A DNA stretch of 64,000 nt from Magnaporthiopsis rhizophila. Its lineage: Eukaryota > Ascomycota > Sordariomycetes > Magnaporthales > Magnaporthaceae. Under the pieces are notes generated by a model. The model was not told the origin of the DNA and did no database searches. It saw only the letters and a program-made list of their open reading frames with translations. Made by a program: the position numbers and the translations under genes. This document shows, one piece after another, positions 11,504 through 24,300 of this stretch. The stretch lies in contig PYSS01000150.1 in NCBI GenBank assembly GCA_003049465.1, positions 21,799 to 85,798 on the forward strand. Reading direction: 5' to 3'. Positions within the stretch are counted from its first letter, which is position 1. Each line of letters starts with the position of its first letter.

Positions 11504-12826
11504 TTGTCCTCCTTATGGCGAGCGCCATTGGTACATTTTTATGACATTGGTGCTGGCCTGCCCCGCTCTCTGTCCGGGAAAACTGGACGCGTGCGTTTGG
11601 CCTTTGAGCGCGCTTTTGCATCTCGCCTGGCCCGTGCACCCCTGGCTTCAGCCTCACACCACCGTCATACCCATCCCACCGCGCTCGGTGTTAGACGAAC
11701 TGCCCGCCTGCGGCAGCTCCGGCTTACTTTGTGGCCGAGAATGCGGAGCCTCGGACTGATCTGCGGTCCCGTCGGCCATTCCCTTCTTCCCTCCTGTCGG
11801 ATTTCCTTTATTTCACCAAAGTGTGGCGTCTTGAGATGTGGCGTTGAGATTGGCAGTTTGGCCCATCTTTGCATGTGATATCATAACGGACTGACAAGGA
11901 GAAATAGTCCCGTCCGGTGACGGATGGATTTGGAGCTAATTTTGGACGGCGGGCCTGCGGGCCTTTTCTATCTGCACGGGCATGCTGCATGTAAATGGAA
12001 CGCTAGAAGAGCCTGGGCTCGCATCCTCATGACTGCTGCATCCAGTGATGACATGTATGTCTTGAGTGTTTGCTTTCGCCTGTCGCTTTGGGGTCGGATG
12101 ACATGCGGCGAGCGCTCCCAGCCTACCTGTTCTATCTGGCTGCCTGGATCAGTGAAATAATCTGGCCGAATTCGCGATCTATTCGCCCGAGGAGGAGTCT
12201 GTGCCACCAAACAAACGGGGACCAGCTCGTTTCCATACTGCGACGGAGACGACGACAATGCTGGCGCCCTTCTCCGGCTCCATACGCTGAATCGCTGACA
12301 GATCCATCTGGCACGAGGGATCTGTGGGGCCTCAGCCACGCCCCGCAGTCTAATAAGCGTACCCGCAGGTGCCGAGCCACACGTTGACGTCGACAGGGGC
12401 GTCCCGCGCAAAAAATCGTCTGAGCGCGGAGCGAGCTTTGAGTGAGTTGGGGCTGCGCCTTTGGCTCCATTCTGCGATTGTCTGCCGCCTTGTTGGACAC
12501 ATTTCCACCTCCTAACAACACCTTGCGACCTGCGCGCAAACTCTGCCAGGCATATAATCCCCGCTCCTTTCTGTTGCCGACTCCTGGCCGCTGCGCGACT
12601 GCTTGTCTGCGTCCCCTGTTTGCGAAAGGCTGTCGTTTTCTGCAGTCGGACGCTGCCGCTCGGGGCTCCTCCACTCCCGCGAGCCTGCCTCCCTCCCCCA
12701 CGTCATCATCCTCGACCGAGCATTCTCCCGCTGCACTCGTCGTTCGTTGCCGCTCCGCGACCAGCATCGACCCCGCTCTCCGATCACTTGCCTCCTGCGA
12801 ACTGAAAGGAGGTTAAACTGGCGACC
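11504..12826. other. Divergent promoter region between checkpoint gene and CDP-DAG synthase
   Basis: The two genes are transcribed away from each other across 1.3 kb. A CATATAAT sequence at 12551-12558 lies about 270 bp before the CDP-DAG synthase start and would suit a long 5' UTR. The pyrimidine-rich stretch at 12560-12800 is typical of fungal leaders. No protein-like frame was found. Confidence 0.5.
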
Positions 12827-14506
12827 ATGGCGAAACCTCGCAGAGGGGTGAAATTCCCCCACCGGACAAATGGCCATCCCGATGGCAGGCGGTCCAGCTT
12901 CTCCGACGTCAGCGAGGATGGCGGCTCACCGGGCAAGTTGAGGTCGCCTATCACTTTGAATGACATTCAAGAGGTATGCGCGCAAGAATAGGAACTTTGG
13001 TCTCCATGGGCCTTTCCAGAGCCCATGGGCTCGCGGGACAGGAACAGCAAGAAGCAGGCCGGGGACTATTAAGACGCGGGCTGACAGTGAAAACACGACG
13101 CAGAAACCAACCACCCCCCAAGAGCAGGCCACGGCCGAATACGAGAAGAAGAAGGCCAACTTCTTCACACGTACCTTGTGGACGTTTGTCATGATTGGTG
13201 TCTTTTTCGGCGCGCTCTTCATGGGCCACATATACATGATCCTCATCATCACCACGATCCAGATCATCTCGTTCAAGGAGGTTATAGCAATCGCCAACGT
13301 GCCCAGCCGCGCGCGCCAGCTGCGCTCGACCAAGAGCCTCAACTGGTACTGGCTGGCTTCGGCCATGTACTTCCTTTACGGCGAGAGCGTCATCTACTAC
13401 TTCAAGCACATTGTCCTGGTCGACAAGGTTCTGCTCCCCCTGGCCACCCACCACCGCTTCATTAGCTTCGTGCTCTACGTGATCGGCTTCGTCTTCTTTG
13501 TCGCATCGCTCAAGGCTGGCAACTACAAGTTCCAATTCACCAACTTCGCCTGGACGCACATGGCCCTGTACCTCATCGTCGTGCAGGCGCACTTCGTCAT
13601 GAACAACATCTTCGAGGGCATGTTCTGGTTCTTCATGCCCGCCGCCCTGGTCATCACCAACGACATCTTTGCCTATATCTGCGGGATCACCTTTGGCCGC
13701 ACACAACTCATCAAGTTGTCGCCCAAGAAGACGGTCGAGGGCTTTGTGGGAGCCTGGGTCATGACTGTTCTGTTCGGCATCCTCCTCACCAACCTGCTGA
13801 GCCGTAGCAAATACTTTATCTGCCCTGTCACTGTGAGAGGCCCTGCCGTCCCTTTTGCATTATCCATGGTCCGGGCTCCTGCTAACTTCGACGCACCAGG
13901 ATCTCGGCGCAAACATCTTCACCGGGCTCGAGTGTGACCCTAACCCAGTCTTCGTCCCCAAGACCTACACGCTGCCCGACTTAGTCTTCCTGCCGCGCAA
14001 CTGGGCCTCCAAGCTCAGCATCACCATGTGCACCATGCAGCTGCACTCGCTGGTCATTGCCAGTTTTGCTTCTCTCATCGCCCCCTTTGGTGGCTTCTTC
14101 GCTTCTGGCCTCAAGCGCACGTTCAAGATCAAGGACTTTGGCGACTCAATCCCAGGCCACGGCGGCATGACTGATCGCATGGATTGCCAATTCACCATGG
14201 GCTTTTTCTCCTACATATACTACCATACCTTCATCGCCACCCACAAGCTCGGTCTGGGAGGTGTCCTCGAAGACGCCATCACCGGCTTGACCCCTGACGA
14301 GCAGATTGAGCTCATCAAGGGTGTGGGGAGGTATCTTGCGAACCAAGGAATCGTCGGTACTGAGGTAAGAGAACTGTCTCTATTCTGATTCATATGGGTC
14401 GTTCTAGTTGGCCAGCCCACGGCGATGCGCAGTTCAGTCTTGCTAACCGCTTGTCCTCACCTAGCTCCTTTCGTGTTTGGACGGGGTACTTCCAGCCAAG
14501 AGGTAG
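12827..14506 (+). CDS. CDP-diacylglycerol synthase (phosphatidate cytidylyltransferase)
   Basis: Exons 12827-12973, 13104-13832, 13900-14364 and 14465-14506 give 460 residues, close to yeast Cds1 (about 457). All exons join in phase 0. Introns are 130, 67, 100 bp with CTGAC or CTAAC branch sites. The enzyme makes CDP-diacylglycerol from phosphatidate and CTP at the ER membrane, the entry to phosphatidylinositol and cardiolipin synthesis. A polar N-terminus is followed by about eight hydrophobic segments. The family signature is complete at residues 361-387 (SGLKRTFKIKDFGDSIPGHG, then GMTDRMD). TNDIFAYICGITFGR and SPKKTVEGF are also family landmarks. The last exon encodes only 13 residues ending PAKR; its boundaries rest on splice consensus and a sensible stop. 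Confidence 0.9.
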
Positions 14507-15145
14507 AGTGCCCGGCGCACAGTTTAATTTCTAGAGGACCGTTATCGCAGGGCGCAGGCGGTATTCGGCCGAGTGTTATCCTCATTTCTGGGCAGCTATG
14601 ATTTGTTATTTTCTTGGACAAAACTAGGGCACCAAGGCGCCCTTTTTCGGGTCCTCTGTGCGGAGACCACAACGTGCGGCGACCCGTCGGAAGACGCGGG
14701 TGGGCCACGCGGCCCTGGAATCACGACCACAGACTCAACTCCATCCTTCAATCTTCATCTCGAGCATTGCGCTTCTTTTGTTTGGGCTTTTTGGGCAAAA
14801 TGGTGGGGTCTCCTTTTTGCATTGGAAAATAACTGGCTACTTTGGGCGCTTCCCGCCATTGTATCATACCCGTGTGCTTTGCTGGTAGTGGATTTCCTCC
14901 GCTGATTCGCATAGCCGTCACCAGGTTGGTTTAGGCGTCGACGGCCTCCTCCGGGCATCATTCGCTGCCTTTTCTTTTGTCCACCGTACCCTTGCAGGGG
15001 TTTTCTTGTAGGGGAAATCTTGGGGAGCCCGAGCGTATCTGGGTACCTATCCGCGTGCGCCTCAAGCCACCAGACCCGACATCATCACCATCACCGCATA
15101 CTTGGGCGCACGGCCGCAGCGATAATGAGCATGATCTAGGCAAAG
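14507..15145. other. Convergent intergenic region
   Basis: It holds the 3' ends of CDP-DAG synthase (from the left) and the CmcJ-like gene (from the right, minus strand). The frames present are short and carry no recognisable motif. Confidence 0.45.
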
Positions 15146-16358
15146 TCAATAAAAAACCAGCGCCCGCAGCTCAATGCTCTCCCGGCAGCCGTCCAAGTCC
15201 GCCGTCTCCGGGTTTATAAAGGCGGCGTGAACGGCGCGCCTGGCCACCGTCCGTTCGCTGTCGAAGCACTTGATGAGCAGAACCTCGTCCGGCCGCTGCT
15301 TGTACTTGAAGAACCATTCATGGCGCGGTAATCCCGCGGGACGGCCGGGGCGGTTCGGCGAGAGCACCGCCCACGTTTCTTTGGTGTGCGACGGGAGGCG
15401 GACCTCAGCTGGAAGCAGATCCTGGTCTGGGATGGACTGCGACGACGCCACGGCGAGGGGGTCCTTGATTATCGTGGTTATTGGTCTCCAGATCTGTGAT
15501 TCCCCGGTGGTTGGTTGGCATAGCACATGTCAGCTTACAGCCTTGGTGGCTGGCTCCCCAGGGCCTTATAGCCGCGGCGCGGGATTTGCTAGGGGAAGTT
15601 GAAAGGGAGACAAGAAATGAGAGACAGACGTTGATGATCTGGAACCGCCGCTTCAAGAGCTCGTCTGCCTCGGTGGGCAGGTAGAACCGCAGCTCGGTCA
15701 CAGCGCCGTCGTACGACTGGTCGACGTGCGCGCCGTGCACCGGGCCTCGCCGCTCCGCGTTGCCCGGGCCCAGCGCGTGCCAGTTGGTCGGGCCGCGGCG
15801 CACGCGATGGCCAAAGACCAGGACGCGGGAGGCCCCTGTCCTGCTCGTCGGTAGTAGCTTCGGCATCAGCTCAGCCCAGCCCAGCCCAGCCCAGCCTGGA
15901 CGGTGTTGTTCAAAGCCAGCCAGACAGTCAGCTCTGTGCTTACACTTACACGTCTTTGTACAGCTGCTCACACTCGGGATAGTACTCGGACTTGACCCTA
16001 GCCTCGTCGCGCCAGGCCGTGACGTCGCCGCCGCCGTATCCGGACGCGTGGTCATGAAACTGGAATCCGTGGCTGTCTAGCGTGTATCTGCCCTCCTCAC
16101 CCCTGACGTCGCGGATGACGGTCTGGACCTTGGCCATTGGCCGCTCGTTGATCACCTGGTTGCTATCAAAGACCATCAGATCCGGTGAGTACTCGGTGTG
16201 TGTTTATGGCTCGGGCATTTCGAAGCTTTGTCGGCTCACCTGCCGGCGATGACGGGAGGCGGGGCCGAGCCATCTCCGGGATCGTTGTAATAGTGAATGT
16301 CGGCTACTACATCGTGCCGTTTCGTGTTCTGCTCGTGCGCACTTAGTTGACGGGCCAT
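15146..16358 (-). CDS. CmcJ/AsaB-like hydroxylase/desaturase family protein
   Basis: Exons 16358-16240, 16162-15950, 15840-15630 and 15493-15146 join to 296 residues, the usual size of this fungal family (annotated variously as GA4 desaturase, CmcJ-like methyltransferase or AsaB-like hydroxylase). Landmarks in order are RHDVVADIHYYNDPGDGS, RDVRGEEGRYTLDSHGFQ, KDVTGASRVLVFGHRVRR, VHGAHVDQSYDGA, RRFQIIN-IWRPI, KDPLAV, and the C-terminal QRPDEVLLIKCFDS and RESIELRALVF. HVDQS is the likely metal-ligand region. The third donor is a weak GTCTGT, chosen because it fuses QIIN to IWRPI in frame. Members often sit in secondary-metabolite clusters. The next gene upstream on the same strand is an FAD oxidoreductase, so the pair may act together; the substrate is unknown. 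Confidence 0.75.
15872..15896. repeat. CAGCC pentanucleotide repeat inside an intron
   Basis: Five perfect copies of CAGCC lie in the second intron of the CmcJ-like gene. They are likely length-variable and do not affect the reading frame. Confidence 0.85.
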
Positions 16359-16723
16359 TAGGTCTCTTTTGGCTCGTGAAAGTATCCTGAGTGATGTACT
16401 GGGGATGGCAGCAAATGGGGACCGAATCCGTTGTGACGCGGAACTTGCGGGGAGAGGGCTCCGGCGCCAAGAGTGGGCGACCTTCGATGACCCGCATGCA
16501 TCTGCCGGTAAAATTCACCGAGGGTGGCCCGCTTCCAAGTAGCCGGCTCATATAAATGATAGCATTTGAACGCCGAGCATTTAATTCGGACTCGAGCGAG
16601 AGTATTTTCATTCTTCGTTTACCACAAACCCAAGCTAAAAACTTTTGCATCTTGTTTTTTCGATCGAAAAACCTTCGGCGGCTATTCGCCAGAACTTGAT
16701 CCGAAAAGACAATCCCCCGGGCG
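16359..16723. other. Intergenic gap between two tandem oxidoreductase genes
   Basis: This 365-bp gap carries the promoter of the CmcJ-like gene and the 3' end of the FAD oxidoreductase, both on the minus strand. On the minus strand a TTTATATG sequence at about 16556-16549 is the only TATA-like element seen. Confidence 0.4.
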
Positions 16724-18337
16724 TCAAATCTTGAATCCGTCCGTCCTATCTCTGAACAAGCCCTCCGGGTCCACGGCATCTCTAACCTCGCGCGCCAAGG
16801 CCTGGCTCTCGGACCTCAGCCTGCCAAAATAGTCCTGTCGATAATACCCATCGTTGGCGAACAGGGGCAAGTACACGTTGGGCAAAGTCCCGTTCGCCAT
16901 CAGGGCCAGGGTCCGCTCTCGCACGCCGCCGTACGTGGCCTGCATCGCCCGGTCCACGGTCGGCCGGTCCGCCTCGAGCGTGAAGCTGTAGTTGTACTCG
17001 AGGACGATCCGGTTCGCGTCCTCGTCGAGATCCAGCAAGTCCCCGCCTTTTGATCTGGCCAAGGCCGCCATGGACCGCGGGATCGGCTGGTAGGCCGTGC
17101 TGGCGATAAGGCCCGGCACGGCGAGCACCGTCTTGGACACGGCGCGCCAGTGCGCGTGCATATCCTCGAGCGCCGCGAGGCCCGGGTCTGCAGCGGCGGC
17201 GGCGGCGTTCGTGCTGGATCCTGGCGGCGTAGGCAAGGGAACCGTCTCGGTCCCGATGGTGTACACACTGCCCCGGACCACGGCCCAGTTGTTCCAGCTG
17301 ACCAGCTGGCTCATGGTGCGCGTCTTGCACGTGTTTCCGAACGGCTTGATGGCGGTGAAGTTGTCGAACACGCCCGGCGGCGGGGTCGGCCCGTTGTAGT
17401 ACAGGAACATGGTCCAAAAGTCAATGGTGCCCAGTACCGCGCGCTCGGCCGTGAGGATGATGCCGGCCTTGGGGTCGGGATAGTTGACGGTAAAGTCGCG
17501 GACGGCGCGGAGCAGGGCCGCGTCAGTGGACGGGGTCGAGTTGAAGAAATAGTTGCCGCCCCAGACCTGCCGCTGGGGGTAGACCTGCACCACGAAGGCG
17601 GTCACGATGCCGAACCCGTTGCCTCCGCCTTGAAGCGCTTTGAAGAGAGACGGATGGGATGTCCGGGTGACCGTGACTATGGACGCGTTCGCCAAGACTA
17701 GTTCGTAGGCCACGACGCTGTTGGCTGCCCACCCGTATTCGGTCGACATGAAACTCAGGCCGCCTAGTTGCGAGAAGTTTCGGATGTTGGTTAGGAACAT
17801 TTGCTTACTGGATCTGTCGATTGATCAAAGAAGCCTTAACGTACCTCCTAGCATGTAGCCTCCGACGCCTACGTTTCCAAGACGGCCTCCTACCGCAGAA
17901 TAACCCGTCCCATCGAGCTTTGCAGCGACCTCGTCCCACCTGATACCCGGACCTATCCGGGCAGTCTTCCTGGCGGCATCGAGCTCAACTTCGTTCAACT
18001 TGCCGGTCGAGATCAGCGGTCCGCCGTTGATGCTCGAGTAGTACAGGTTCGGGTTGTGGCCGCCCGACTTGACGGCGAAGCTTTCGTCGGTGCCGCGGAG
18101 CGCCGAAACGATCTGGGAAACCTCTGCCGCCGAACTAGGGTAGATGATGCACTCGGGGCGGAGCTTGCCGCATCCGGTGGACCAGTACTCGGTCTGCTCC
18201 TTGTTGTATTTGACAGACAACGGACGGGCGACTTCCAAAGAGGGCGATGAGGCAGGGAGCGTGCTGCACACACCGCAGAGCGCCAGCTGGGGCAACAAAG
18301 CCGCAACCAGGGCTATCTCCTTCAGATGTCGAATCAT
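16724..18337 (-). CDS. Secreted FAD-linked oxidoreductase, berberine-bridge (BBE-like) type
   Basis: Exons 18337-17845 and 17763-16724 give 510 residues. The 81-bp intron has a GTACGT donor and CTAAC branch, and splicing restores MLGG-GLSFMSTEYGW. An N-terminal hydrophobic segment (IALVAALLPQLALCG) is a signal peptide. The FAD_binding_4 fold follows with KSGGHNPN; His94 is the usual site of 8-alpha-histidyl flavin linkage. The second attachment cysteine of bicovalent members is absent: GGRLGNVGVGG has Leu there. GGGNGFGIVTAFVVQVYPQ closes the FAD domain. A BBE-like C-terminus contains DGYYRQDYFG and DPEGLF. Such enzymes oxidise sugars, phenolics or cluster metabolites. Its neighbour on the same strand is the CmcJ-like gene 365 bp downstream. 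The gene looks intact. Confidence 0.86.
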
Positions 18338-19439
18338 TCTCGGTTACCGAACGGCCCTGAGCTTGGACAGGAGGAGACGATATCCCACAGAGGTCGTAGC
18401 TCGCCTGCTCTTCCTGATGGCACCGACTCTTATACTTGGGGTTTCCCAGCAGTTCTACCGATCCACATCTCGCCTTCAAGAGATGACGAAAGACTTGATT
18501 CTCCTCGCCTGACCACCGGCGTGTACTTTCCAATTCTGCGCCGATCCTCACGCGTCTTCTTGTCCCCGTATGTTCGCATCCTGCTGTAGGTCTTTACGAG
18601 ATTTTTTTTTTTTTTGGCAAAGAGGAGCCGCAGTAATTTCCAGCCGCACACTCCGGCTCAAGGGTCCGCGAGCTTAATATGGATGACGTCGTTCGCGATA
18701 GGCTCATATCGGAGCGTTCGTCAGTGCATAAGCAGGCGTCAGCAAGGTCTCGGCAGCATGGCACCGACACAGCAACCTGCATTGTGGGGTTAGGATCATA
18801 TGTAGGTCTGCGGAGCACCTGTTCCTATTTTGGTGCGTCTTTTGACGCGGCGAGAGTGTCGTGATGGTGTGTATCCCCATGCTCGACCTCTTAGCGAGTG
18901 CCGAGCCGTGCGGCTGAATCCCGCGCTTCCCAGAAACGGTCAATATTCTCCGCCATGACGGGCCGGCTCGGCCTCCATCTTGATCCCGACCCCACCATTA
19001 ATTCCGTCTTGGCAATGCACCGCGTCGTCAGCGGCAGCCCTCGGAGCCATTATTGTCCACCGATGATCGTGGACGACCTGACAATTCGTCGCGGTCTTGC
19101 GAGTCAGGCTCGGGGATCTAGCCCTGTTTGGTTCTCAGGAAGGGGAAAGCAGATCGTGATATCGGGTCACCGGAGCGGCGCCGGCCGTGATCGAGCCCCA
19201 TCAAACTGTTGCTGCCGAGTTATCATTTTCATGTGGGGATGAGCTACCTGTACTACGTCGATCACAATCGTTCACTTATAGAATCCTTGACCGGGCCTTG
19301 TTTGTGGGACGCCACTGCGGGCCGTTGAGTCCTGGGAGGTCCAGAGGAGTCCAGCGGAGTCCAGCGGAGTCCAGCGGTTAGACTTACAAAGAAGCCATTA
19401 AAGTCCTCGCTAGATAGTGTCTCTCGACCATCTTTGAAT
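18338..19439. other. Intergenic region upstream of the FAD oxidoreductase
   Basis: No protein-like frame was found. An A/T homopolymer (12 T) lies at about 18,603-18,615. The region includes the promoter of the minus-strand oxidoreductase and, at its right end, a 10-bp tandem repeat. Confidence 0.45.
19341..19378. repeat. Four tandem copies of a 10-bp unit
   Basis: The unit CCAGCGGAGT occurs twice exactly, with one variant copy on each side (CCAGAGGAGT, CCAGCGGTTA). It lies just downstream of the ankyrin remnant. Confidence 0.85.
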
Positions 19440-19918
19440 GCTCGCAAAGTATCCTGGCGTCCAGCCATACTTATCCTGCGCCGTCATATCGGCACCACTC
19501 GAGCGGAGGCTCGACCATACCAAGCAGCTAATCCATCACTATAAAATGCTCTAATGTCCAGCCGAACTTGGAATCTTTGATATTAACGGAGGCACCGCTC
19601 GAGCAAGAATTTGGCCACATCTTCATTCGCATCCATGGTTGCATAATGCAACGGCGTCATAAAGTTGTAGCTCTTCGTGGCGAGATTGAAACCAATGAGC
19701 ACTTTGGCCAATGGCGTGGATCCTCCCATGCGTGCCGTAAAGTGCAGCGGGAGGTGCCCGTCACCGTCTTGACGGACGCGCTGCCTCCTACCAGCAAGGG
19801 TTCTACGGCGGCAGGGGAGTCGGCCCAGGCGGCGCGACGTTGCCCATTGCCACATTCGGCATCGGAGTCCCTCGAATGACGCCTTGAAGAAAACGGTGCC
19901 GGCAAACAACTCCACCAT
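19440..19918 (-). pseudogene. Broken ankyrin-repeat gene
   Basis: The minus strand carries ankyrin-repeat text in several frames. One frame has GHLPLHFTARMGG and MTPLHYATMDANEDVAKFLL, matching the ankyrin consensus TPLHxAA...A. A frame change leads to SGASVNIKDSKFGWTLEHF, then an in-frame stop. A second block follows with GADMTAQDKYGWTPGYFASI, again ending in a stop. The repeats are about 33 residues apart, as expected. Frame shifts and stops exclude a working protein. The remnant sits next to the retrotransposon nest, where old gene fragments are common. Confidence 0.65.
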
Positions 19919-20231
19919 CGGCTCCTCTCCTCATCCGGCTACAAGGCAGAGCATTCCCCTGCCCAAGAGAGCGAGTAATGCCGGGACAGTAGCCTTGATC
20001 AGTTTCTGGACCTCGCCGTTCTAAACCCCCTCCAGACCGCTCGCCGCAGCATGTTGGGTTTTATTTTGCCGTTTTCGACTTTATCGTTCGCATGTTTCGA
20101 TGTGGTTATAATCTGGGCGTCCCACCGGCTTTTAATTATTATTGTCGTGTCCCAGTTTTAGCATACTGATACTTTCCGTGGCGGATCCTCCGTGCCGGGA
20201 ATCCTTTGGCTTCCGCCCGGAGGCTCCGGCC
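19919..20231. other. Left flank of the retrotransposon nest
   Basis: This is ordinary-composition sequence up to the target-site duplication CGGCC at 20227-20231. No gene is supported here. Confidence 0.5.
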
Positions 20232-20770
20232 TGTTACAAACGGTTCTCTGCTCCTAGGGTAGGGTACGCTAGGAGAGGTAGTGAGCAGTATGGTTTCCAC
20301 AAGGTCGCTTTGTGCTGGGGACTGTGTAGTAACAAAGGTCTCGATTGCTTGCCCAAAGGGGTGCCTTGGAGCTAATTTAGGTTGATTAATGCCAAAGCCT
20401 CAGTCAAGAACTATCTGACACAAAAAAGGAAACCTTTGCCTTATATACCAACGTTTCCTTCACACCATGTTTGTGCTGACTTTTTGGATCTGTTACTTTG
20501 CTACAAATCCACAAATCTTTGGATCTGTTGCTTTGTTGCAAATCCATAAATCTTTGGATTTGTTGCTTTGTTACAAATCTATAAATTTTTGGATTTGTTG
20601 CTCTGCTACAGATTTATAAAACCCGATTAGGTAAACGTTTGATTATGTAACTTTTTTGCGTAACCTGGCTTTAATTATTTGGCTTCTGGTTTTTATAATT
20701 ACAGGGTAAAAGCGTTTTGCTGGGGGTTGGCCCCTAGCCCTTTTATTCCCTGCCAGTTATGATTATAACA
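20232..20770 (-). repeat. Element A left LTR (its 3' LTR)
   Basis: 539 bp, TG...CA ended. The outer 150 bp has near-normal base composition while the inner part is AT-shifted. At about 20,480-20,620 it holds four imperfect tandem units of about 31-32 bp built on TTGGATCTGTTGCTTTG and an A/C-rich tail; the B and C LTRs lack these and have a different repeat. The adjoining internal sequence (GGAAACCTGG read on the minus strand) is the purine tract position. Confidence 0.9.
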
Positions 20771-20989
20771 CCAGGTTTCCTTTTTTAAGCTAAATTCCTT
20801 TAATTATATTTATAGCCCTATCCTTTTATTAATAATAAGTATTTTCCTTTTTTACCAACTCCCGTTTCTTTTTTTTTAACAAAATGTTTGGTTAGGTGCA
20901 AAAATACCGTTTTGCTAAAAAAATCCTTTATTATAAAAAATTTTTGGCTATTATTTTTTTTTATTTTTTCGATATACCTTTTTATTTTT

Positions 20990-21345
20990 ATTATAAATTT
21001 TTTGGTTGGTTTTTCTGTGCAGCCTTCCTTTAGGATTTTTTTTGGTGCGTAAAATGCTTTTGTATTAACCGTTTTGGTTGCAATATTTTAAATCTTTTTT
21101 TTGCCGAGTTTCGGAACATTATAGTCCAGCATAATAAACTGGAAGCTAAGCTTAAAAAAGCAAAAAAAAAGGTTTTTTGTTTGTAATAACAGAAATGTAT
21201 ATGGTTAAAAAAAATAATACGTGCAGTGCATCGTAAAATTGATAATATAAAAGAGCTAAAACGGGTTAAGCGAAAAAAGGCCGGATAGGCAGCTATTTAG
21301 GTTTTTGCAGCACTTTTTGCCCCGCCGTTTCCTAATTTTCCTCCG
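20990..21345 (+). pseudogene. Element A accessory frame, antisense to its gag-pol
   Basis: It reads on the plus strand, opposite to element A's genes. In one frame it gives a cysteine cluster (C-x2-C-x-C, then C-N-I-L at about 21,085), a Lys-rich stretch KLKKAKKK, and RAVHRKIDNIKELKRVKRKK near 21,220-21,285. It ends in a Pro-rich FAP-PFP tail. Several stops interrupt it. The same order of motifs occurs antisense in B and C at the same place between chromodomain and 3' LTR. Function unknown; it resembles the basic coiled-coil ends of small cysteine-rich proteins often seen next to fungal repeats (from memory). Confidence 0.5.
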
Positions 21346-21399
21346 TTATCTCCGAGCTAGGCCGGTCACAAGATTAATCCCAATTTTAATTTGCTGGCC

Positions 21400-24300
21400 C
21401 TATTTTAACCAGATAAATTATTTTGGTACGGGCATTCCGAGCCGCAATCCGAATTTTGGCACTGGTATTAATTTTTTACCAAAAGCTTTTTTGTTGGTAC
21501 TTTTCAAAAGCCTTTGGCGCACCCCCTAGGTTTATTTTTTTTTTCCAAATATTTTTTTTAATTTCGTATCCTGCTTATTTAACCAAATAATATTTGGTTT
21601 TATTAATAATTTTTTCGTCCAAAATTTTTTTAATTTCGTATTTTTATTTTAAATTAATTTTTATTAACTTATTATTTTTAAACCCTAATAATATTAGCTT
21701 AAATAAATTAATATAAAAAATTGGATAATTTTTTATAATTAATAATAATTAAAATTTGTAATTAATATCGGAAATTTTTCTTAAAATTTTAAACAGTTTC
21801 AATTTTTTATAATTTAATTTATTATTTAATTATTTTATTTTAATATTATATCAAAAAAAATAAATGCTATTCCTTTTTTTAAAAGTTGGTTTTTTAATTT
21901 TTTTTTTATTGGCTTGTATAAATATATATTATTATAATTCCTTTAGCTTTACCTAAAAATTTTTATATAATTTGGTAAACTTTTTTACCTATATTTTTGT
22001 TATTAAAACATATGGTTCTGTTTTGGGTTTTTTATATATTATAAATATATACCTATAATTTGCATAAAACGGTATAATTTTTATACTTTTATATATTAAA
22101 CTGTTATATACAAATTAAGCTATAAAAAATAATTATACCCAATTATTTTATTTATAATTAATAAAATAATATAAATATTATTCTATAATTTAATTTGTTT
22201 GTTTCATTTATTTATCCGTTTAAAAATAATAAATTGTAAAAAAAGCATATTTTGCGCTTAAATTTGCTATAAGCTATTTCCAAAATTTGCTATTAAATAA
22301 TTTATCCCGATTTAAAATTATATAATCCGGTATTTTATATTTCGCAATTATATTCCGGATAAAAATATAAATTAGGTTTATAACCTTTGCATTTTTTTTA
22401 AATAACAGGTATATAATATATTTGGTAAATCGGTTAATCATTACCATAATATTATTATATTAAACATTTATAAAAAATTTTTTTAATTTAAATAATTTTA
22501 TAATAAAATCCGCCGTAACTTTTTGCCATACCTTATTAAATATTAGCAAAAATTATAGTAACCCATAAAATTTATACCTATTAGCTTTATTTTTTGCACA
22601 ATTTTTGCAATTCTTAATTGCATTTTATATTTTGGCACAAATTTTTATAAACCTATGGTACTGCCAAAATCTTTTCCAAATTTTAGCAATCTTTTGGTAT
22701 TTATTAGCCATTTGGTTATAAATTTGCTGGATTTTTTCTGGGGTTCAACTTTTCTGTCGGGTTATTTTGGCCAATGCTCGCTGCGCCAAAATCAGGGATC
22801 TATTTAATCCTTTAGCTAAAACTGCGCATATTTTTAATAATATATTTATTTAATAATTTAATTAACGGTTCAAAATATTTATTTGGCTATTTTTTAACCC
22901 TTTTCTAACCTTAATTCAAAAATTATAATTTTGAAAAAACTGGCTTTATCGGATTTATTTTTTATTTAGTATTTAATTAATAATAAATTATAATAGGTTT
23001 TTATAATTGGTATATACCATAATTTAATAATTAATTTTGCACAAATATACCTTTTATTTTTCCAAAATTTTAATAATAATAAAAAATTTTTTATTATGAA
23101 TTTAATAATTTAATTCAGGTCCATTTAATTTTTGCAAAAAAATGCGCAAAAATACAGCCTTTTTTGGTCGTTTTGCTATTCTAACTATTTTTCAATAGCA
23201 AAATCCGATGCATTAATTTCAATTTTAAAAGGTTTTTCTGGGTTTAGCATTGCTAATACCGGTATTTAAATAATAGCTTTTTTTAACAAATTAAAAATTA
23301 TTTATTTTTATATTTTTTAATAAAATTGGGTATTATTTTTGGTAAAATTTGTAAATAATATAACTTTTTTGCTAAAATTTCGGATAAATTTTCGGTAAAA
23401 ATTTAAAAATCCCAAAAAATTTTGTATTTTTTTAACCGTGATAAATATAGGCCAATTTTTTACCGCTTGTATTTTTTTGGGTTTTATTCGAACTTTTCCT
23501 TACCTAATAACAAATCCGAGAAAAATTACCTTTAAAAAATGCCATATATATTTATCCGGGTTAATTAAAAGCTTTATATCCTGCAACTTTTATAATATTT
23601 TATGCACATATTACTTATACTTTTTTAGCATATTTAAAAAAATCAAAATATTATTCAGATATGCAAAAGTAAAAATATCAAGGTATTTTTATAATATATG
23701 ATTAATTATTTGCTAAAATATGGCTGGTATATTAATAAATTCGAAAATTATTACCAATAATTCGAAAATTTCAAGCTTGGTTCGAAAAGCAATTTTTTAT
23801 TTATTACCCTTTTTAATTTTTAACAGGCTATAAATTTTACATAAATCTAAAGCTATAAACCACCAACTTTTTCCGAGCCTATTTCTAAACTTGTTAATTA
23901 AAAATAAAAAATACCGATCTTTTATTATTTTCTAATTTAATAAATAATAATCGATACACATCTATTTTTCCCTATTTTTTTTAAAAATAAACAAAATCTT
24001 ATATTCCATAAAAAAATTAAAAAATTTGGTAAATCCTTTCCTAATTTTTTCCTTTAATTATTTTTATAACAGCTTTTTTTGCCAAAAATTTAATTAATAC
24101 AATTTCTGGTATTTAAGCTATATTTCTGGTTTAAATTTAATCTTATAATTAAACGGTCCGTATTTTGGTAATACCGTTTCTAAATTTTTTTAAAATAGCT
24201 TCCAATACTTATAATATTTTTTAAAAACGTTTTTAAATTTTTCTTTGGTAATTTTTTGCTTGTCGGGTCCGCTAATATCTATATTTATTAATATTTCGGT